Of a stretch of 18,315 nucleotides of DNA, positions 1 to 5,269 are shown piece by piece. The notes below the pieces were generated by a model, which saw nothing but the letters and a program-made list of their open reading frames with translations, ran no database searches and had not been told where the DNA came from. A program made the position numbers and the translations under genes. Source of the stretch: Euryarchaeota archaeon UBA561. GTDB lineage: Archaea > Thermoplasmatota > Poseidoniia > Poseidoniales > Poseidoniaceae. Position 1 is the first letter of the stretch, and each line of letters starts with the position of its first letter. Where the stretch lies: the NCBI GenBank assembly GCA_002502295.1, contig DANX01000123.1, forward strand, positions 526 to 18,840, given 5' to 3'.

Positions 1-254
1 AGGCCAGGAATCAACAAAAAACCCCAAAATTTGTCGTTCGGGTTGACTTCGTTGTTGTCAACATCGGTGCTGGTGTTTGATTCCACCTCTTCGGGGAGTG
101 TCTTTGTATCCAGTGGATTTTTTTCAGAATCCATTGAGGAGGCCGTCGGTTGTTCTTCAACGAGGGGAGAATCTTGTTCCTCGGATGGACTCCATACGAC
201 GATTTCTGGCGGTGGTTCCACCTTCTCTCGCTTTGATTTCCCTCCTTTTGCCAT
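1..254 (-). CDS. acidic-domain protein, probably membrane-anchored (C-terminus off window)
   Basis: The reading frame opens with ATG at 254 and stays open to base 1, giving 84 residues of a longer protein. A basic start (MAKGGKSKRE) is followed by about 60 residues rich in Glu, Asp, Ser, Pro and Thr with no hydrophobic core, which looks disordered. From residue 76 it turns hydrophobic (FWGFLLIPG) exactly where the window ends, probably the start of a transmembrane helix. That would leave a cytoplasmic acidic N-terminal tail, a layout common in marine archaeal membrane proteins. A T-rich box at 282-290 lies about 30 nt upstream of the ATG, fitting a leaderless or nearly leaderless transcript. 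I recognise no family from this fragment. Opposing frames on the plus strand are compositional shadows. Confidence 0.7.
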   Translation of the reverse strand, partial: MAKGGKSKREKVEPPPEIVVWSPSEEQDSPLVEEQPTASSMDSEKNPLDTKTLPEEVESNTSTDVDNNEVNPNDKFWGFLLIPG

Positions 255-281
255 TGAACGGGTTTGGATGACTCTCTCTCA

Positions 282-290
282 TAAAAAAAT
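282..290 (-). promoter_or_regulatory. T-tract: probable TATA-like element and/or terminator
   Basis: On the minus strand this reads ATTTTTTTAT. It lies in the 76-base gap between the stop of the membrane hydrolase gene (331) and the start of the next minus-strand gene (254). The spacing of about 30 nt to the ATG suits an archaeal TATA box. The run of seven T, placed after the stop of the upstream gene, also suits an intrinsic archaeal terminator. Either or both roles are inference. Confidence 0.4.
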
Positions 291-330
291 CCCCTCAGGT
301 CCCGCGTTCTACATCACATGCATGGCGTTT

Positions 331-891
331 TCACGGGGTGGGAGCACGCTGCAAACGGTCCTTGCGCAGCACGTAGATCCACAACACCGCCAGCACGCCA
401 ACGTTGGTGAACAGGACGATGGGCGTGGACCAGCGAGTACCGTCGATATGGAAATCGGAAAGCGGGAAAAAGACGGGCGTGGGGAAGAACTGCAGCGTGT
501 GGGAAGGGATGTCAAGCAGGATGTTCATGTACCAGGGAATCCACAACAGAAAGGCCATTTTGAGCGGTTTTGAACGGTGCTGCTCAGCGAACTGAGACTC
601 GAAACGTGAGCCACTGAAGCGGGCGAACAACCACCACGAAACCAGCACGGCAAAGGTCACCATCACGGCGCTGTGGGTGTACTGGTACGTTTCCCAGGTG
701 ATGGCTGGAAAGTCCGAGGTCACCGTGGTGTCGTCCACTGTGGGGCGTTCAATGCCGTTGGCGAGGGAGTAGATGAGGGACGGGATGAAGGCGAGCAGGT
801 CGGGCAGGACGGCCATCGGTCCAGCGACCTTCCAGTTGACGTGCTTGCGAGTGACGAGCACGCCCCAGAACCAGTGGGAGACGACGTCCAT
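331..891 (-). CDS. YdjM-like (DUF457-type) membrane-bound metal-dependent hydrolase
   Basis: This encodes 186 residues from ATG at 891. The frame can be extended to a TTG at 960, but the family typically begins right at a Met-Asp-x-x-x-His motif, and here the ATG opens MDVVSHWFWG, so I chose 891; a GGTGG stretch precedes it. Visible features are His6, a Leu-Pro-Asp-Leu motif near residue 30, a Tyr-Thr-His-Ser motif (His73) and Asp-Ile-Pro-Ser-His (His131) followed by an aromatic and proline-rich segment ending in DFHIDG. These are the positions of the presumed metal ligands in LexA-regulated/YdjM-type putative hydrolases, integral membrane proteins whose substrate is unknown. Hydrophobic stretches near residues 20-45, 76-92, 113-128 and 157-175 support several membrane helices. 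It is divergent from the winged-helix gene at 970. Confidence 0.68.
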   Translation of the reverse strand: MDVVSHWFWGVLVTRKHVNWKVAGPMAVLPDLLAFIPSLIYSLANGIERPTVDDTTVTSDFPAITWETYQYTHSAVMVTFAVLVSWWLFARFSGSRFESQFAEQHRSKPLKMAFLLWIPWYMNILLDIPSHTLQFFPTPVFFPLSDFHIDGTRWSTPIVLFTNVGVLAVLWIYVLRKDRLQRAPTP

Positions 892-940
892 GGAGCAACC
901 ACCAGCAAGCGCTTCTTCAATCCGACGATGCGGGAAGGGA

Positions 941-948
941 TTTTTTAG
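941..948. promoter_or_regulatory. A/T tract in divergent promoter region
   Basis: The plus strand reads TTTTTTAG. It is the only A/T-rich element between the two divergent genes (ATG at 891 minus, ATG at 970 plus). Its centre lies about 26 nt before the plus ATG, the right spacing for a TATA box on a leaderless transcript. It is about 50 nt before the minus ATG, which would leave a short leader. An AGGAGG follows at 948-953 but is about 16 nt from the plus ATG, rather far for a ribosome binding site. Confidence 0.35.
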
Positions 949-969
949 GAGGTTCCCCAACCCTCTATC

Positions 970-1314
970 ATGGAAAAGCGCCGCCGAGACCTTCCGGTGA
1001 CCCTCTATCGAATCCTCCTCTACCTCTCACGGATGCGTGAACGAGAGGATGGCGCTCGACGTCTGATGCGCATTGAGCGTGCTGTAGGTGTGGAACGAAA
1101 AGAGCTGCGTCTTCACTTGCAACGCATGCATGATGCAGGTTATGTCCACATTGAAGAGAAGGATTCCCGGGGCCGTGGTGGCCATCCCGTCATGGTTTAT
1201 TCCATCTCGGAAAACGGGCGCACCTTGCGTTCAGACATTGGTCGCTGGATCGACCTCAGTGTGCGGATGGGCTACTATCCGGACGATTTCTTCTACCTCC
1301 CGAGCGACCAGTGA
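970..1314 (+). CDS. small winged-helix transcriptional regulator
   Basis: This is 114 residues from ATG at 970. Residues 11-25 form a helix, 32-42 plus 43-59 (ERKELRLHLQRMHDAGYV) form the helix-turn-helix, and 60-80 give the wing (IEEKDSRGRGGHPVMVYSIS), with the Gly-Arg-Gly-Gly turn typical of MarR/PadR-like winged-helix proteins. The last third (residues 83-114) is probably a short dimerisation helix plus an aromatic tail. The protein has no visible ligand-binding or metal-binding domain. It probably binds DNA in the cytoplasm as a dimer. A 14-bp perfect palindrome lies 12 bases after its stop codon, in front of the small-protein cluster, and is a natural candidate operator. That regulatory link is inference from position. 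Confidence 0.72.
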   Translation: MEKRRRDLPVTLYRILLYLSRMREREDGARRLMRIERAVGVERKELRLHLQRMHDAGYVHIEEKDSRGRGGHPVMVYSISENGRTLRSDIGRWIDLSVRMGYYPDDFFYLPSDQ

Positions 1315-1322
1315 TAGCGGGT

Positions 1323-1342
1323 AATTTATACCGGTATAATTT
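1323..1342. promoter_or_regulatory. palindromic operator overlapping a TATA-like box
   Basis: The core TTATACCGGTATAA at 1326-1339 is a perfect 14-bp palindrome. Extending outward, one pair mismatches and two further A/T pairs match, giving 20 bp (1323-1342). The right arm contains TATAAT and sits about 45 nt before the ATG of the gene at 1382, so it could serve as the TATA box with a short leader of roughly 20 nt. A dimeric regulator bound here would block transcription factor binding. The winged-helix protein encoded just upstream is the obvious candidate. Confidence 0.5.
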
Positions 1343-1381
1343 CCCTCGTCGCCTTATGTACCTCTGCACTATCCCCAAATC

Positions 1382-1660
1382 ATGTCAGGCAAGAAAGCGG
1401 TGGACAAGGTCTCCAAAGGCCTCACCTCTCTCATCGATGAATTTTCATCGGCGGTCAAAGAGATGGTGAACGCTGGCGAAGAGACCGTGGTTCACCTGGC
1501 TGTTGGTTCAAGTCGAGTCATCAAAGCGGCGATCAACGCCACGGGTGAAGTGACGAAGATCACAGTCGAGACCGCTAGCAACGTCGTTGGTACAGTCGCC
1601 GGCGGTGTCGTGAAGGCGGTCAGCCCGAAGGCCCGGCAAGAAAACCAAGAGGAGGAATAA
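1382..1660 (+). CDS. 92-residue amphipathic hypothetical protein
   Basis: I do not recognise a family. The start is ATG at 1382, directly after the palindromic promoter region, with no clear ribosome binding site. Residues 4-30 (KKAVDKVSKG... to EMVN) have the charge pattern of an amphipathic helix. Residues 34-80 are rich in Val, Ala, Thr and Gly with regularly spaced small residues and few charges, ending GTVAGGVVKAV. The tail (82-92) is polar and acidic, ending in EEE. There is no signal peptide and no convincing classical transmembrane helix. The overall look resembles phasin-like or apolipoprotein-like amphipathic proteins that lie on membranes or surfaces, but that is only a resemblance. 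It is the first gene of a four-gene run with two tiny membrane proteins and a larger one. Confidence 0.72.
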   Translation: MSGKKAVDKVSKGLTSLIDEFSSAVKEMVNAGEETVVHLAVGSSRVIKAAINATGEVTKITVETASNVVGTVAGGVVKAVSPKARQENQEEE

Positions 1661-1663
1661 GAA

Positions 1664-1837
1664 ATGGTATACAGATTGTTGATGACCACGATGGTCATTG
1701 GTGTGGCAGGCGTTGCAGTGGGAATGATGGACAGCACGTTCAAGCATTATTATCGCAAGTACGCAGATTATGAAGACATGAAGAACACGGGCGTCCAAGA
1801 GGTCACCTTTGTTGGCGAAGTGGAGGGGATGGAATGA
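1664..1837 (+). CDS. 57-residue single-pass membrane protein, hypothetical
   Basis: This small gene starts at ATG 1664 only three bases after the previous stop codon and is preceded by a good ribosome binding site, GGAGGA at 1651-1656. Residues 5-22 (LLMTTMVIGVAGVAVGMM) form a transmembrane helix. They are followed by a polar tail of 35 residues rich in Tyr, Lys, Asp and Glu (KHYYRKYADYEDMK, then a Glu/Val-rich end). With no Arg or Lys surplus before the helix other than Arg4, topology is uncertain. The stop TGA overlaps the next start as ATGA, which strongly supports translation of both. No family recognised. Confidence 0.72.
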   Translation: MVYRLLMTTMVIGVAGVAVGMMDSTFKHYYRKYADYEDMKNTGVQEVTFVGEVEGME

Positions 1838-2013
1838 TTCCTCAACTTTTACTCGGTGTTGGAGCCGTTGCCCTTACGTTTGAGATCGTCTCTGGTGCAG
1901 CAGCCGCTGGCGCTGGATACGGACTTGGCCGCAAATACGGTCGAAAACTCTGCGAAGGCATGGACAAGATTGAATCATCGATGGCGGACACTGTTCGCAA
2001 ATTCCGACAGTGA
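1834..2013 (+). CDS. 59-residue glycine/alanine-rich membrane protein, hypothetical
   Basis: The ATG at 1834 overlaps the stop of the preceding gene (ATGA), and GGAGGGG at 1822-1828 gives a well-spaced ribosome binding site. Residues 4-32 are hydrophobic with a glycine/alanine run (GAAAAGAGYGLG), reminiscent of glycine-zipper helices that pack tightly or oligomerise in membranes. A basic segment follows (RKYGRK), then a short amphipathic stretch ending DTVRKFRQ. Cys40 is the only cysteine. The protein could be a one-pass membrane subunit partnering with the neighbouring small protein, with the basic part in the cytoplasm. No family recognised and no function is implied by sequence alone. Confidence 0.7.
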   Translation: MIPQLLLGVGAVALTFEIVSGAAAAGAGYGLGRKYGRKLCEGMDKIESSMADTVRKFRQ

Positions 2014-2045
2014 AACGTTGATGTCCGTCCGGGGGATGGACAAGC

Positions 2046-2855
2046 GTGGTTGAGCCGCTGCAGTTGCCCGAGATTCCGCCGGAAGGCCCCTGGTCGGCCT
2101 ATGTGCTGGTGATCATCTGGCTTCCGTTGCTGTTTCGATTGATGTTTCTGCTGTTCCCGTTTCGTCGAGCACTCGCGAGATTGGTTCCCCACACAAAGTG
2201 GGCGCTGAAGGCCCTGCGTGAGCTTCCCATTCGAGGGATAGGTCTGCTTGTGGCGAACGAAATCATCGCGTTCACCATTCCGCCATTGGTTGTCTTGGCC
2301 ATTCGTCTCTTTTCTGATCCAATTGGCTGGCAAACTTGGTCAGAAACGTCATCGACCGGAATTGCTGCATTGGCTTTGCTCGTTGTCATTTGGCTCATCT
2401 TGGATTTCTTGCGCATCGCCCGCGTTCGCCGCATGCTTACAGCCATCGAAAAACACGACATCGAGAAGATGCAGAAGTTAGCCGATATGGGTATGAAAAC
2501 CCGGAAATGGTTGCGGCGTTTTTCAGGCCAAGACAAGAAAAAGGGAGCAGCCGAAAGTGCAGATGCTGGTTCAGCCATTGCCAGTTCTTCAGCAAAACGC
2601 TGGGGACGAAGAATCCTGTTAACCCGACGAATTACGCCTGCTGGACTTCTCGGAAGTGTCGCCCTGAGTGCATCGGTTCAACTGGCAAAAACCGGAGCCG
2701 GAAAACTCTCTGACGCCGTCGATTCTCGCCTGCAAAAGGAATTTGATAGCATTGCACAAACGAACACCAAGACGTTGCTTATGCTCTTGATTCGAGATTT
2801 ACTGATGGGAATCCTGCCAATCTTGGCTCTTGCGCTCTTGCCCGCTGTGTTGTAA
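2046..2855 (+). CDS. 269-residue multi-pass membrane protein, hypothetical
   Basis: The start is GTG at 2046 with a G-rich stretch upstream (2031-2039); no in-frame ATG lies nearby. Hydrophobic helices are visible at about residues 16-37, 64-89, 103-122 and 243-267. Between helices three and four is a soluble, cytoplasmic-looking region of about 115 residues with a helical charged part (IEKHDIEKMQKLADMGMKTR), a Lys/Ser/Ala-rich linker, and a basic amphipathic helix (RRILLTRRITPAGLLG). I recognise no catalytic motif or known family. It is the last gene of the compact run begun at 1382, 32 bases after the 59-residue protein, and is the only subunit large enough to act as a membrane scaffold or transporter. 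Function unknown. Confidence 0.75.
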   Translation: MVEPLQLPEIPPEGPWSAYVLVIIWLPLLFRLMFLLFPFRRALARLVPHTKWALKALRELPIRGIGLLVANEIIAFTIPPLVVLAIRLFSDPIGWQTWSETSSTGIAALALLVVIWLILDFLRIARVRRMLTAIEKHDIEKMQKLADMGMKTRKWLRRFSGQDKKKGAAESADAGSAIASSSAKRWGRRILLTRRITPAGLLGSVALSASVQLAKTGAGKLSDAVDSRLQKEFDSIAQTNTKTLLMLLIRDLLMGILPILALALLPAVL

Positions 2856-2909
2856 GTCCGAGCGCCACCTTCATGCCCTGCCTTCCCGTGGACGGCTTGA
2901 GGCACCTCC

Positions 2910-3620
2910 ATGTCCCTGCTCATCCTGATGCGCCACGGCCAATCGATGTGGAACGCTGCGGGGCTCTTCACTGGCTGGGTTGACGTTCCTTTGACCCCCA
3001 AGGGCATCGACGAAGCCCGAGACGGCGGACGCTCCATCGCTCATCTACCCATTGATGAAGTGCATGTCTCCACCCTCATCCGTGCGCAAATGACGGCGAT
3101 GATTGCCCTCTCGGAACACAGCAGCGGCAAAACACCGGTCTTCCAGTACCCCACCGAAGTGGAGGAAGGCATGTCGGACAACGAGGCCCGCATGCGTGAA
3201 TGGGCCCAAATTCGAGGGGAAGCGGGCCAAGACGGTGTGCTCCCCGTTCACGTGGCCTGGCAGCTCAACGAGCGCATGTACGGCGACCTTCAGGGGCTGA
3301 ACAAGCAGGCAACCCGCGACAAGTACGGGGCTGACCAAGTCCACATCTGGCGACGTTCTTACGATGTCCCACCGCCAAACGGGGAATCCCTCGAATTGAC
3401 CGCCAAGCGCACCGTCCCCTACCTCGAGTCAACGCTTATTCCCTCCATCGATGCTGGCAAGAACGTCTTCGTCGCTGCGCACGGCAATTCACTACGCAGC
3501 ATCATCATGCATCTTGATGGTCTTTCCGAGGAAGAAGTGCTCGGATTGGAAGTCCCGACGGGCGTACCGATTGTGTACGAGCGTACCGGCGGTGGATGGA
3601 TCAGAAAGGAAAACGCTTGA
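2910..3620 (+). CDS. gpmA: 2,3-bisphosphoglycerate-dependent phosphoglycerate mutase
   Basis: This cytoplasmic enzyme interconverts 3- and 2-phosphoglycerate in lower glycolysis and gluconeogenesis. At 236 residues it has the normal length of the cofactor-dependent family. Key features are the phosphohistidine motif LMRHGQSMWN (Arg8, His9), FTGWVDVPLTPKG at 20-32, the catalytic acid Glu121 in LNERMYGDLQGLNK, the Arg148-Arg149 pair followed by PPPNGESL, and the second catalytic histidine His191 in AAHGNSLR. The C-terminal LEVPTGVPIVYE block is also typical. Many archaea instead use the cofactor-independent enzyme, so this bacterial-type gene may have been acquired by transfer. The 54-base gap from the preceding gene suggests its own promoter, though I see no clear TATA box. 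Confidence 0.93.
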   Translation: MSLLILMRHGQSMWNAAGLFTGWVDVPLTPKGIDEARDGGRSIAHLPIDEVHVSTLIRAQMTAMIALSEHSSGKTPVFQYPTEVEEGMSDNEARMREWAQIRGEAGQDGVLPVHVAWQLNERMYGDLQGLNKQATRDKYGADQVHIWRRSYDVPPPNGESLELTAKRTVPYLESTLIPSIDAGKNVFVAAHGNSLRSIIMHLDGLSEEEVLGLEVPTGVPIVYERTGGGWIRKENA

Positions 3621-3696
3621 TCTCCAAAACAGAGGCTGGGCGCTCAAAAAGTCCACAGCAAGCCGTTGATTGACAAACAACTTCGCAAAGGGATTG

Positions 3697-3703
3697 ATTT
3701 ATG
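3697..3703 (+). promoter_or_regulatory. TATA-like box of the thioredoxin-fold lipoprotein gene
   Basis: The sequence TTTATG within GATTTATGTC is the only A/T-rich box in the 106-base gap 3621-3726. It is centred 27-28 nt before ATG 3727, the spacing expected when transcription starts at or next to the start codon. No ribosome binding site precedes that ATG, which agrees with leaderless translation. The rest of the gap shows nothing I can name. Confidence 0.45.
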
Positions 3704-3726
3704 TCTCTCCAACCTGTAGAAACGCC

Positions 3727-4284
3727 ATGCGAAGCATGCACGTTTTTGTAGCCCTCTTGGTTCTCTTGATGCCGTTGTCAGGATGCATTGGAGACGATGA
3801 AACGGAAGAGGCATCGTTTGTGCCGGGCGAGAAAATACCGGACTTGACGGCGCCGAATCAGTACGGTGAGAACATCACGATATCGGACATGGAAGGCACA
3901 ATGCTCGTCGTCCTCATCAACGCCGGAGGCTGGTGCCCGCCATGCGAACGTTCGGCTGAAAATTCAACGGCCCTCATCCAAGAAATGGAGGCCATTGACG
4001 ACCGCTACACCGTGAGTTTTGTTGAGGTCCTGCACAGCAACGATGACCAAGAGACCGCCAACCAGACCTACGCCATGAACTGGTCCGTCGAACACAACAC
4101 GTCCCACGACATCCTTCACTCGGACGTGGCAAGAGATTACGCCAGCGAGAACATCGATTGGGGTTTTCCAACCTACATCATCGTTGACCTCGAAGGTATT
4201 CAACGGGTCAAGATTGCCGCCATGAACGGCATCACGGCCGAGGACGTGCAAGAGCAGTACGAGGTTTACCTCTCGGAGCAATGA
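3727..4284 (+). CDS. thioredoxin-fold (TlpA/ResA-like) lipoprotein
   Basis: This encodes 185 residues from ATG 3727. The frame extends to TTG 3670, but starting at 3727 puts a normal lipoprotein signal at the N-terminus: MRSMHVFVALLVLLMPLSGC, with lipidated Cys20. An acidic linker follows, then a peroxiredoxin/TlpA-type thioredoxin fold. The redox motif is Trp-Cys-Pro-Pro-Cys at 69-73 in AGGWCPPCERS, and the cis-proline loop is Gly-Phe-Pro-Thr at 146-149. The protein should be anchored outside the cytoplasmic membrane and act as a thiol-disulfide oxidoreductase, either reducing disulfides or protecting secreted proteins. The exact partner is unknown, and no cytochrome c biogenesis genes are adjacent. 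Seven cysteines are not present; only the lipid-linked and two active-site cysteines are seen. Confidence 0.85.
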   Translation: MRSMHVFVALLVLLMPLSGCIGDDETEEASFVPGEKIPDLTAPNQYGENITISDMEGTMLVVLINAGGWCPPCERSAENSTALIQEMEAIDDRYTVSFVEVLHSNDDQETANQTYAMNWSVEHNTSHDILHSDVARDYASENIDWGFPTYIIVDLEGIQRVKIAAMNGITAEDVQEQYEVYLSEQ

Positions 4285-4292
4285 GCATCATC

Positions 4293-4306
4293 GTTCGAAA
4301 ACGAAC
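4293..4306. other. short perfect hairpin in intergenic gap
   Basis: GTTCG and CGAAC form a 5-bp stem around an AAAA loop, nine bases after the lipoprotein stop codon and 24 bases before the GTG at 4331. No T-run follows, so it does not look like a bacterial-style terminator. It might mark an RNA end or be chance. Confidence 0.25.
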
Positions 4307-4330
4307 CTAAGGCTTGCGGTAAGTGAACGG

Positions 4331-5167
4331 GTGCGGAAAAGTCTCCACTCACCGAACGTTGCAAAGCGCAAGGTTATGAGGGGCAGGCCACTATTTCCGG
4401 TGGGCGTATTCGTGGGTGTGAAAAAATACGGCGACGTCAAGGTCGTGGATCTGTCGGAATGGGGCAGGCCACTCGGCCGAGCAGGGGCGCGTTTTCTCAA
4501 GGAAAAACCGGTCTCTGTTCTTCAGGTTACTCACCTCCATCTGGTGCTTGCGCTTGTCTCCGCAGTCCTCATCGTCCGGGAACAAACCGTTCTGGCGTGT
4601 TTCTTGCTCATCGTCAAAGGCATCATCGACGCCGTTGATGGAGAATTGGCTCGTCTGCGGGAACGTCCATCCCACGTCGGGCGGTACTGGGACACCTTTG
4701 CCGACACCATCGGGCTGGTCGCTGTTATGATCGCTTTCTCTAGCATATTGGGATGGAATGCGCTCTTAACGGGCGGGATGGTGTTGGCGACGTTGATTCA
4801 ATACTCGCTGTTCAACCACTATTCCGTGCTGTTGAGGATGAAGGGAACTGGCGACTTCACGAGTCGAATCGACGAGCGTGAACAACCGGTGGCCTACCCG
4901 TGGGAGAAGCAAAGCACGGTCAACGCCTTTCACGCCATCTACGTTGCGCTGTTCAGTTGGCAGGACACCCTGGTCACCAAGTGCTCGGGAAAAGGGTCCT
5001 CAAGCCTTCGTTTTGAACTGACGGCCTCCTCTTTTCTCGGGTTCGGCATGCAGTCGCTCATCATCTTCGGTCTTGCCGTGGTTGGCAGCATTCACTACCT
5101 CCCCGAATTGGTTCTTGGTCTCAACATGGGTTTGATGGCGTTGGTTCTGTTACGGAGTTGGTTTTGA
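4331..5167 (+). CDS. CDP-alcohol phosphatidyltransferase family membrane protein
   Basis: The family signature D-x2-D-G-x2-A-R-x8-G-x3-D-x3-D is complete: Asp100, Asp103, Gly104, Ala107, Arg108, Gly117, Asp121 and Asp125 (IIDAVDGELARLRERPSHVG, then RYWDTFADT). These aspartates bind the metal that activates a CDP-linked lipid or CDP-alcohol, so the protein makes a phosphodiester-linked polar lipid or a soluble phosphodiester in the membrane. The likely substrates in an archaeon are CDP-archaeol and an alcohol such as inositol phosphate, glycerol phosphate or serine, but sequence does not decide which. Hydrophobic helices occur near 68-98, 126-165, 200-212 and 233-275. The GTG start gives 278 residues with a basic N-terminus; ATG 4376 (residue 16) is an equally acceptable start. 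Confidence 0.85.
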   Translation: MRKSLHSPNVAKRKVMRGRPLFPVGVFVGVKKYGDVKVVDLSEWGRPLGRAGARFLKEKPVSVLQVTHLHLVLALVSAVLIVREQTVLACFLLIVKGIIDAVDGELARLRERPSHVGRYWDTFADTIGLVAVMIAFSSILGWNALLTGGMVLATLIQYSLFNHYSVLLRMKGTGDFTSRIDEREQPVAYPWEKQSTVNAFHAIYVALFSWQDTLVTKCSGKGSSSLRFELTASSFLGFGMQSLIIFGLAVVGSIHYLPELVLGLNMGLMALVLLRSWF

Positions 5168-5269
5168 CGGCGTTCTCATGATGTCAGGTGCTCGCAAACA
5201 GACAAAATCGGCACAGAAACGAATGAATCCTGCGATGGCCTTTTGGGAGACCTCACAAACCGGGGAAGT

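Noticed and set aside
31..573. A 180-residue plus-strand frame
   Set aside because: It is antisense to two minus-strand genes, one with YdjM-type motifs; composition is low-complexity Ser/Gly and then Arg/Gln/Gly.
892..960. N-terminal extension of the membrane hydrolase to the TTG at 960
   Set aside because: The extension is not family-like, uses a rare start, and would leave only nine bases between divergent start codons.
2021..2053. A ten-codon ATG frame between the 59-residue and 269-residue genes
   Set aside because: Too short to support, and it overlaps the start of the 269-residue gene without evidence of a leader peptide role.
4293..4306. Hairpin as a rho-independent-style terminator
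   Set aside because: No T-run follows the stem, and archaeal termination does not need hairpins; kept only as a low-confidence structural feature.
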